From: Adiantum capillus-veneris | Lineage: Eukaryota > Streptophyta > Polypodiopsida > Polypodiales > Pteridaceae | Direction: 5' to 3' | DNA: 64,000 nt | NCBI GenBank assembly: GCA_014529385.2 | Contig: CM043942.1 | Location: 110,478,141 to 110,542,140 of the forward strand | In this document: positions 56,468 through 64,000 of the stretch, piece after piece | How the letters are laid out: each line of letters starts with the position of its first letter | Position numbering within the stretch: the first letter of the stretch is position 1 | Made by a program: the position numbers and the translations under genes | The notes under the pieces: generated by a model | The model's input: the letters and a program-made list of their open reading frames with translations, nothing else | What the model was told of the DNA's origin: nothing | The model's database searches: none

Positions 56468-56542
56468 GAACTATTAGACGAAATGACTGCAGCATTTCGG
56501 TCTGAAAGATCTGCAGCATTTCGGTCTGAAAGATCTCGATAG
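56468..56542 (+). CDS. Candidate host gene, terminal exon with 24-bp tandem duplication
   Basis: After a pyrimidine-rich TTGTTCTTGACTTGTCTAAG and TGCAG, 24 codons read ELLDEMTAAFRSERS, then AAFRSERSR and TAG. An 8-codon block (56489-56512) is repeated exactly at 56513-56536. The exon starts in phase 0, matching the end of the exon at 50510. The intron between them would be 5957 bp and would hold the Gypsy and pol-less elements. The joining is inferred from phase and splice signals alone; the exon may belong to another gene. Confidence 0.3.
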   Translation, partial: ELLDEMTAAFRSERSAAFRSERSR

Positions 56543-56850
56543 ACGTGATTGCAATAAGGATTAGTTAATCGGGCATCTATGAGGTCCCGAGTGGATCTAG
56601 ATGAGATTTCTAAATACGTTGCCGATTAATCATGGTCTGAGATCCGAATGAATTTTTAATGTGATTTGTCATGTGATGTCTTGTTATGTCAAGTGATGTC
56701 TTGTAATGTGACTGTCGATTGGTACATGTGCTAGATGTGTTTTCCTAGTGCGTCGGTACTAACAGTCAGTGTCTGCTAAGGTAGTTTATGGCCTCTTTCT
56801 GTTTTGTAGGTGTAATCGAGGGCGATTACAATGCTTTCAAGAGGGGGTTA
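56543..56850. other. Spacer, possible 3' UTR, ending in a purine tract
   Basis: No other gene. A purine run CAAGAGGGGG (56839-56847) precedes the LTR and could be its polypurine tract. Confidence 0.4.
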
Positions 56851-57447
56851 TGTCACAAACTTGTGACGTGTCATGGTGGCAACATACACACACTCGACAG
56901 GCAAACTCAAAAATTATGCAGGAATGCTGACGTGGTAGTACGGCAGAATCCCGGATTTTGCTACGGAAATTCCACTGAGACAGAACTGACGTGGCTGGCT
57001 GTACGGAATTCCGCTTTTTGCATTGGACTGTACGGCAGCTGTACAGATTTTCTTTTCCTACGCAAGGCTGAAAAAAATCCTACGCAATGTTTCAGAAGCT
57101 TCTGAGAGCTTTGCTTTATTTTTAAGCTTATTTTAAAAGATGACAGCTTTTTGGGGCTCTGCTTTTGGCATCCCTTGTAAACCTTTAAATAAGTGGGTTG
57201 GGCTCTCACAACTCAGAGCATCTGGACACAGAGTTTGAGAGTGAGAACCCTCCCACTCCCTTGTACTTTAAACTCAGATTAATACAAAAAGAAATACCAA
57301 AAGGGGCGTCAGTCTTTGGGGCCAATATCTCTAGGCACGGAACTCCGCCGGGCCATGTCGAATCAATTGTGAACTATGAACAGTTTTGAAGTGAATCTTT
57401 GCTGTGTCGTGGTAGAATCTTGACTTGGAGTGTCCAAGTTTGTTACA
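56851..57447 (+). repeat. Gypsy-type LTR, solo or 3' (about 597 bp)
   Basis: Starts TGTCACAAACTTGTGACG, a dyad, and ends TTTGTTACA. A TATA-like CTTTAAATAAG lies near 57182 and an AATACA polyadenylation-type signal near 57281. There is a PPT-like run on its left and no convincing primer site on its right. The flanking 5-mers GGTTA and GAATC do not match, so it is not a clean solo LTR with preserved target duplication. Confidence 0.6.
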
Positions 57448-57949
57448 GAATCTGGTGCGGTGGGGACTGCACAAGAGAGGAGCCACTCCCCTCCTTTGTC
57501 ACAGATTGCCTAGATGGAATATAGTCGCTAATTTTTCTTTGAGATTTTAGGGTACTGATAGGCTGACAATATTTTGTGGAATGAGTTTATGAACAGATGT
57601 GCATTGAATTGGAAATTTCCTTACTTGAATTGCAAACATGTGTAATTCTCCATCTCAGAGTAAATCAGTGTTAGATCTCCTCGATTTCCTCCACGGTCAA
57701 AAACCTGACTAGGTATTATGAGTGGCGTGCCAAAATAATCCGAAGCCTCCTATGTAATCTCCGTCTATGCTGGGATGCCCTCCTCTGTAATCGTGGACGC
57801 ATGGATCTCCCTAGGTCCATCGCGCGGTCAATCAGTGTGCCTCTAGTGGAGGCGGGATCTGAAATCTGCTGCAAAACCTATCTGTCTAGCTGTCTAGTGG
57901 TAATGGCGGGCGTGAAATAGTCCGTAACCTGCCGTTGAGTCTATCTCTC
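57448..57949. other. Spacer between LTR and LINE
   Basis: No gene supported. 57.66-57.95 kb, read on the minus strand, gives Arg-rich sequence that may be the degraded 3' end of the LINE. Confidence 0.35.
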
Positions 57950-58666
57950 TGGTCCCCTCAACAAGCAATCTCTATGTCTCCCCTCAACTCAAGCAAGAAC
58001 AGACCCAAGCATCTTTGATCCTGGTATCCCATAACTTCTGAAAGTGGTCCAAAACCCTTTCTGAATAAGCAATGGATTTGCCCGTGAATCTCATAGTATG
58101 CGGAGCAATGACATATGTAATGCAGCTTTGTCTCTTGGCTCCTTATGGCATACATGACATACCCTAGCCTCAGCCAAAACTCCTCTATATCTGCCAATCT
58201 CAATCTCAAGCTGGTGTGAGGATATGCGTATCTTGCCAATAGCACACCGCATCCCATATGATAAATGTGTATCCATATAGTTGGGCCTATCTGAATCAAG
58301 TCTTGGCGGATAAGTCTAGTAATCCGTGTCCGTGTCACAGTGAGTGAGGGGGCCTCCAAAGAGTACTGGAAGGGAGAGAGTCTGTCCATGCTAAAACCAT
58401 GCATCTAGAACCAAGAAGTCATCTGTTCATACCTGTAGGCCGTGTCTCCTTGTAAGGCCAACTGTTGAGAAGACTCAAGAGCATGCCGGACATACTTGTT
58501 TCTGGAAGGTCCCACAAGCTATGTATGAAGAGACTGATCTAGTAAATGCCTCAATCACCACCGGAGTGGCAGCTAGCTATGCTCTAATAATCTCATGAGG
58601 TGCTGAGGGGCCTTGGCTCTAATCATCCGGGAAATCATAGATACCAAGGGCCTCTCCATTCCTTTC
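57950..58666 (-). pseudogene. LINE ORF2 C-terminal fragment
   Basis: From 58666 leftward: MERPLVSMISRMIRAKAPQH, then SRNKYVRHALESSQQLALQG, MHGFSMDRLSPFQYSLEAPS, a thumb/linker region, then a C-terminal Cys/His cluster split between two frames (VCHVCHKE and LHYICHCSAYYEI) and RCLGLFLLELRGDIE. This matches the region after the reverse transcriptase in plant LINE ORF2, with the terminal zinc knuckle. The fragment is cut at 58667 by the chromovirus LTR. The RT core itself would lie outside the window. Confidence 0.75.
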
Positions 58667-59098
58667 TGTAAGGATTCTAGTCGCTAATCCTTAATTAAGT
58701 ACTTAAACTCATGATTAAGACTTAAGAAACTGAAATTGAACTTAGAACAAGACTTAGAAGACTCTGTGTTCGATTTCTTGAAAGTGTGATACAAGGGTTT
58801 CTTTTATAGGAATTGAATAGTCATCAGTGAAGAGGCACGTCTCTTTGTGAAGAGACATGACTTTAGGTGAAAAGACACATCCTTTCGGCGAAGAGCTGCA
58901 ACCATTGGGTGAAGAGTCGCATCCGTAAGGTGAAGGGGTGTGACCAGTCGTCGAAGGAGTGTGGCTTTTGGCGAAGAGGTATGTCTTTTGGGCGAAGGGG
59001 TGTGACCATTCGAGAACAGGAGTCCTCCTGGGTTAGTCACACTTCGCATCTGCATCTGTAATGAATCAAGAAGAGTGTAACAAGTCACAATCGTGACA
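58667..59098 (-). repeat. 3' LTR of the chromovirus (432 bp)
   Basis: On the minus strand it starts TGTCACGATTGTGAC and ends ATCCTTACA; on the plus strand the edges are TGTAAGG at 58667 and GTGACA at 59098. The 5-mer CTTTC (58662-58666) should recur next to the 5' LTR beyond the window. Includes a TATA box. Confidence 0.8.
58801..58808 (-). promoter_or_regulatory. TATA box in the chromovirus LTR
   Basis: CTTTTATA on the plus strand, TATAAAAG on the minus strand, about 290 nt from the LTR start and upstream of the expected R region. Confidence 0.65.
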
Positions 59099-59111
59099 TT
59101 CCCTCCCATTT
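59099..59111 (-). promoter_or_regulatory. Polypurine tract of the chromovirus
   Basis: TTCCCTCCCATTT on the plus strand (AAATGGGAGGGAA on the minus strand), next to the LTR start. Confidence 0.85.
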
Positions 59112-59128
59112 ATATTAAAACCCCGTGT

Positions 59129-61093
59129 TCAGATGAAAGTCTTCCGCTCTTCAAAGAATTCTTGAAGGAGGTTTGGGTACTGCTGCATATCTTCATCCGT
59201 CTGCCAAGTTGAGTCTGACTCATCAAGATCCATCCACTTGACAAGAAATTCTGTTGTGATCTTTCGTCTTGTTTCTTTTTGTCTAACATCAAGAATCTTT
59301 TCTGGAACAAGAATTATGTGTTCATCCTCAATTTCTGGCACATAAGAAGATAAGTTTGGAATTGGCGAATCTCCTTGTATGTATTGTTTGAGCCAAGAAA
59401 TGTGGAAAGTTGGATGAAGTTTTCCCCATGAGAGTGGAAGTTCCAACTTGTAACTGACAACTGAGTACTTCTTGATTATTTTGAAAGGTCCATAGAAGCG
59501 AGGGCACAACTTTGGAAAGAGTGATTTCACAGTTTTGTAGCGATGAGGTGCTACATATAATAAAACCAAATCTCCCTCTTGGAAATCTGCATGTCGTCGA
59601 TGCTTATTGGCTTGTTTCTGGTACTTTTGTTGGACATGAACCAACTTGTCACGTACTTGAATAAGTACATCTTGCATTTCTTGAACCAACTGATCTGCTA
59701 GAGCTACTTTGTGTTGAAGAACAAAGTTTGTCGGTATAAGAGGAGTATGTCCATAAGCTGCTTGAAATGGAGTCATGCCAGTTACTGAATGGATAGAGTT
59801 ATTGTATGCGAACTCTACAAGTGGCAAATACTCTTCCCATGACCCCAATCGAATTTGTATGTAATGTTGAAGCATTTCTTCCAAAATTTGATTCACTCTT
59901 TGTGTCTGCCCATCAGTTTGAGGATGGTATGCTGAGCTGAATAACAAATTTGTACCAAGGGATTTGAAAAGGGATGTCCAAAAATGCCCTGTGAATTTTG
60001 GATCTCTGTCTGAAACAATAGACTTTGGTAATCCATGTAATCTGAAAATGTGTTGCACAAACAATTGCGCAAAGTCTGGTGTCGAGGCAGCTTTCTTGCA
60101 AGGAATAAAGTGTGCCATCTTTGAAAACCGATCCACCACCACGAGAATCTGTGCATTGCCTTTTTGAGAACGAGGCAATGTAGTGATAAAATCCATGCTG
60201 ACACTTTCCCATCTTTCTTGAGGTACGGGCAAAGGATGAAGTAACCCTTGAGGAAGTTGTCGAGAAGCCTTCATTGTTTGACAGGAATGACAAGCTTTGA
60301 CAAACTTGATAACATCTTGCTGCATTTGTGGCCAAAAATATGTTGCAGATAACAATCTGTATGTCTTGTTGATGCCTGGATGAGCAGCAAAAGGGACTTC
60401 ATGATGTTCTTGGATCAAAATTTTCCGCAATGGTGTATTGTGTGGAACACAAATGCGATCAATGTAATATAGCAAGTCATTGACAATGGTGTAAGCTGCA
60501 AACATATTCATCTCTGCAGGAGTCGGAGTAGAGGATTTAAGAGCTTGAAATGCATCCCCAAAATCTCGATCTGTCAAATACTCATGCTTGAAACAAGCAG
60601 GTATTTCCATCTGCACACCGGAAATGGCAAAGTTGATGGCTCGAGGAAGGCGGCTTAAGGCATCTGCAACTGCATTTGCAAGGCCTGGCACGTATTGAAT
60701 AATCATATGAAAATTTGCCAAGAACTCAACCCATCGTCCTTGACGAGGATTCATCACAGGTTGAGTAAAAATGTATGTCAATGACTGATGATCTGTCTGC
60801 ACCACGGAATCTGCGCCAAGAAGATAGTGTTTCCAAGTGTGGTAAGCATGAACAATGGCTAAAAATTCCTTGTCATAAAGTGGGTATCTCATTTGTATGG
60901 CTGAAAATTTGCGGCTGTCAAAAGCAATGACACGCTCATTCTGCATAAGAACACCTCCAGAAGCACGATCTGACGCATCGGTCATGACCTGAAAAGGTTG
61001 AGTAGGATGTGCAATAGCCAAAACTGGAGTTGTCGTCAAGGCGTGTTTAAGGGCTTTGAACGACTGTTCTGCTTCTTCAGTCCATTGAAGTTT
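59129..61093 (-). pseudogene. Chromovirus RNase H, integrase and chromodomain
   Basis: From 61039: RNase H (VMTDASDRASGGVLMQNERV, YDKEFLAIVHAYHTWKHYL, ADALSRL), the HHCC zinc domain (HHEVPFAAHPGINKT, CHSCQ), the integrase core with SMDFITTLP and VSDRDPKFTGHFW (both Asp) and YHPQTDGQTQRVN. In that motif the catalytic Glu is replaced by Gln (CAA, reverse strand of 59900-59902, about residue 380). The protein ends in a chromodomain, PEKILDVRQK, TTEFLVKWMDLDESDSTWQT. The frame is open over 636 codons, with the preceding in-frame TAG at about 61094. Integration should be defective. Confidence 0.95.
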
Positions 61094-62293
61094 ATCCTAC
61101 TTGGTAAGCTCAGTCAAAGGAGTTGCAATGTCGGAGAATTTGTGGACCTTGGTATGATAGAAGTTTGCAAGTCCCAAAAAAGAGCGCACATCTGAGATAG
61201 TGAGCGGTAAAGGCCAATCCACTATGGCCTGTATTTTCTTGGGATCGACTGCAACGCCACTGACAGAAATAATGTGACCAAGGTATTCCACCTGATGCTT
61301 GAAGAAATCACTTTTCTTCTTATTGATATATAGCACATTGGTTCGCAAAACTTGGAAGACAAGCTTCAAATGTTCCTTGTGATCAGCCATCGTTCAACTG
61401 AAAACTAAAATGTCATCCAAATACACAATCACGAACTTGTCCAAGTATGGTCCGAATATTTCGTTTATCAACGTCATGAAAGATGCCGGGGCATTGGTTA
61501 ACCCGAATGGTAATACCAGAAATTCATAGTGACCATACTTTGTGCGAAAAGCTGTCTTGTACTCATCACCAATGCGAATGCGAATTTGGTGATACCCTGA
61601 TTTTAGATCAATTTTGAAGTATATCTTTGCTCCCAGTAACTGATCAAATAACTCGTCAATGCGAGGCAGAGGAAACTTGTTTTTGATCGTCAACTTATTC
61701 AAAGCACGATAGTCGATACAAAGACGCATAGATCCATCTTTCTTTTTGACCAACAGAACAGGAGCTCCAAAGGGACTTTTGCTTGGGCGAATATGACCTT
61801 TATCCAACAAATCTTCTAGTTGCCGTTGTATCTCTTGAGATTCTGAGTATGAAACTCGATAAGGGGCTCGAATTGGTGGAGGTTGGCCGGGGATCAAATC
61901 AATGGGATGATCCACGGGACGCCAAGGAGGCAAAGTTGTTGGTAGCTCGTCGGGAAACAAGTCCAAATGTGGTTGAAAGAAGGGTTGCTGCAAATAGGCA
62001 ATGTTTGAGGAGGATTTAACTTCTGCTTCTTTTGCACCAGGTTTAACATCTCTTAACATGATTAAGGCAGTAGCACAATCACGTTTTCGAACCAGCCGTT
62101 TGACTTGTAAAGCAGAAACCAATATAATGGGTTTGGTATTGAAAAGACCACGAAGCTCTATTTCCTGTTGCTTGTGAAAGAGCCGAATTGAGTGATCTCT
62201 GAAACTGATTATTGGATCATACTGAAATAACCACGATTGGCCAAGGATCGAGTCGTAATGTGACAAGGGAATAATTGAAAAACCAAGCCGATC
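61094..62293 (-). pseudogene. Chromovirus reverse transcriptase, two in-frame stops
   Basis: 62266-61394 reads the protease-RT linker and [72 protein letters not shown] and [12 protein letters not shown] (catalytic Y-L-D-D). TGA at about 61391-61393 and TAG at about 61094-61096 break the frame, but the same frame continues (61390-61097: VLYINKKKSDFFKHQVEYLG, FLGLANFYHTKVHKFSDIAT). RT motifs are otherwise intact. TAG at about 62291-62293 separates it from the protease end. Confidence 0.95.
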
Positions 62294-63843
62294 CTAGTAA
62301 TCCCGAATCTGAAAATCCAGCTTTTCAATCCTTTTGTTGCACTCGAGGAAGGAACCATCAGCAAGTTCTACTTGGTAAGCTGCCTCACCAGGTTGAGTTT
62401 GAAGGCGCAGTTTAGTAATCAAAGATGTGTTGATGAAATTAGTAGAACACCCACTATCCACAAGAACATTGATTGGCTGCTTGCCAACAAGGCCAAGGAG
62501 GCTGAGAACCTGATTCGAAAGATCCACTGGAGCAGTGACGTGATTCCGAGCATTCATCATTAAGGCACTTACAACCTTGGAAACTCGAACACAATGTGCT
62601 GCTTGTTTGCCTTTGTCTGGGACAGGAGGTTGGCTGTGGATAGGTTCTGAAATTGTGGTCTCCATGTGAGAATTCTGGCGAGGATTTGAAGGATTTGGCT
62701 TCTTGGGGCATTCATACCACCTGTGATCTCCATGACAAATTGTACATAATCCTGTACGGTTGGAGTTGGAGGTTGAAGGAGCTGATGAAGAGGATTGCTG
62801 TCCAGAGGACGTATTCGGTCGAAAATCACGACGACCATTCCTTCTATGGTTGGGACGATTGTTTCGTCGATTCTGATTATTTGCCGAAGAGGAGGCTCTG
62901 GAAGTAGCTGCTTGTCCAGAAGATTGGGGTTGAAAAGAAGTTTGTCCAGCAGAGTATTGTCTCGAAGAGTGAGCTCCTGAGAAAGAACGCTGATTCTGAC
63001 CACCTTGTCCTTGGTAATTACGTTGTGAAGAGCTTGCAGAATTGGAAACTCGGTCACAAGGAAGGAAACTTCTGAGTGGGCGTCGATTGTCACCAAGACG
63101 CTCAATATAAGCGATTGCAGCATCCAGTGTGGCAGGGTTAAATTTATGGACATCATCTCGCAGGGAAGGCTCAAGTCCGTCAACAAAACTATGGAGTTTG
63201 TCGGAAGTACTGAGAGTCTCTATCTCAAGAGTTAATTTCTGAAACTCTGAGATGTACGCGGCCAAGGAACTACTTTGGCTCAGGCGGCGGAGAGAAGACC
63301 GGGCGTGAAAATCGGCATTTGTAGGCTCAAAAGCCTTGCAAAGAACGCGCCGGAATTTGTCCTAAGTAGCGGTGATTTTTCCATCTTTAATGCGGCGACT
63401 CCACCAAAGGAATGCAGTATCCTTTAGTAGAGAGCTAGCCAAAGCAACTTTCTTGCTTTCAATGAGATCAGTATTTGAAAAGTAAACCTCTATTTTGAAA
63501 AGCCAACGGTCCAACACGCGCTTATTTCGGCGACCGTTGTATGGCTCGGGCAACTTTGCATCTATTTTTTTTTTTTGTGCTGTGTTTATTATCTGAAAAA
63601 GATATTTCAATTCAGGATTGTCTACCTCTGGTTCCGGAGTGTCGACTTGCTCAGGAAGTGACTCTGCTACCGAAGAAACTGAATGGGTAGCTCGCTGCGT
63701 CCTCGAAGAAGAAAAGGCTGCAGGACATCCAAACGTGCGGTCATCGATGCAAGACCGGTGGAGAGGGCCTCCTAGAGGATGGACATTTGTTCTCTGAGGA
63801 TGGCTATTGGATCGTTTGGTGCAGCACTGTCTGTCTTTGACAT
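62294..63843 (-). pseudogene. Chromovirus Gag and protease
   Basis: 63265-62294 includes the Gag core end (SDKLHSFVDGLEPSLRDDVH), a Ser/Gln/Arg-rich linker, a short zinc knuckle CTICHGDHRWYEC (C-x2-C-x3-H-x4-C, one residue shorter than usual) and the protease (INVLVDSGCSTNFINTS; the D-S-G motif is intact). 63931-63362 holds the Gag core start (LPEPYNGRRNKRVLDRWL, LKDTAFLWWSRRIKDG) in the same frame, after TAG at about 63359-63361. A better N-terminus, MSKTDSAAPNDPIAILREQM, starts in another frame at 63843, has a TAG near residue 24, and would need a frameshift near 63.68 kb. Confidence 0.85.
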
Positions 63844-64000
63844 TCTGACGGCTCAGAGGGAATATCTCGGAGAGGTTGGAGAGGTGTGGTTGCCGTAAAA
63901 GGGTGAAGCTGCTGCTGATGCTGCGTCCCACTCCTCTAAGAAATCTGGTCCAAGATCCGAATCCTTGATATCTTCCACCTCGTCGATAGGAGGTGTGTCG

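Noticed and set aside
56851-57447. Solo LTR with target-site duplication
   Set aside because: The flanking 5-mers differ completely (GGTTA and GAATC), so only an LTR of unclear status is called.
62569-63186. 205-codon minus-strand frame in a second frame of gag
   Set aside because: Overlaps the better-supported Gag/protease frame (zinc knuckle, D-S-G) and has no recognisable domain.

Overview
This is nuclear DNA from a land plant with a large, retrotransposon-swollen genome. The Copia primer-binding sites match plant initiator tRNA-Met, Gypsy chromovirus pol is present, and there is a decayed pentatricopeptide-repeat (PPR) locus, a NAC-type transcription-factor remnant and many long (GA)n/(CT)n microsatellites. 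The PPR wording (VDMYAKCG, SWNALIAG, SPDAITYACMKA) and the LINE and Gypsy types fit a fern or other seed-free vascular plant best; that assignment is inference. No rRNA, tRNA, CRISPR array or bacterial-type operon was found.

Layout. 0-2 kb: minus-strand Gag relic. 2-5.9 kb: non-coding apart from a (TC)45 array and one unidentified ORF. 5.94-6.8 kb: a tandem array of a 74-bp unit. 7.3-14.3 kb: two broken minus-strand Copia copies of one family, separated by a LINE reverse-transcriptase fragment and GA arrays. 14684-20228: a structurally complete plus-strand Copia element (192-bp LTRs, 5-bp target-site duplication CTTAC, PBS, PPT, gag-pol) with a stop codon and damaged protease and integrase motifs. 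20.5-28 kb: plus-strand Gypsy relic with an LTR at 23156-23978 and an integrase at 25-26.3 kb. 28.5-31.4 kb: unidentified coiled-coil coding relic.

31.5-44 kb is a stack of insertions. A minus-strand Gypsy element (gag-protease at 39.8-42.2 kb, reverse transcriptase at 31.5-32.3 kb) is split by a second minus-strand Gypsy element (32321-39805) with 100-bp LTRs. That element's integrase is split in turn by a 1.94-kb TGTCG...CGACA insertion (33007-34943). A plus-strand Copia 5' end (LTR 42216-42392) has landed in the outer gag.

44.3-48.7 kb holds the host-gene-like material: a frameshifted NAC-domain remnant running straight into a tandemly duplicated, decayed PPR block. 49.7-56.5 kb may hold a small host gene (exons 49742-49876, 50439-50510 and 56468-56542) whose last intron is filled by a Gypsy pol fragment and by a pol-less LTR element (52437-56052) that carries coiled-coil/HDD-repeat ORFs and a chromodomain-like tail. 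57.9-64 kb: the 3' part of a LINE, interrupted by a minus-strand chromovirus whose gag-pol is continuous except for in-frame stops, an Asp-Asp-Gln instead of Asp-Asp-Glu integrase triad and a probable frameshift near its Gag start.

Nothing here looks like a functioning multi-gene pathway. Most coding sequence is mobile-element pol or gag, nearly all of it inactivated. Many of the inactivating codons are what C-to-T or G-to-A change would produce, as expected from cytosine methylation and deamination (inference).
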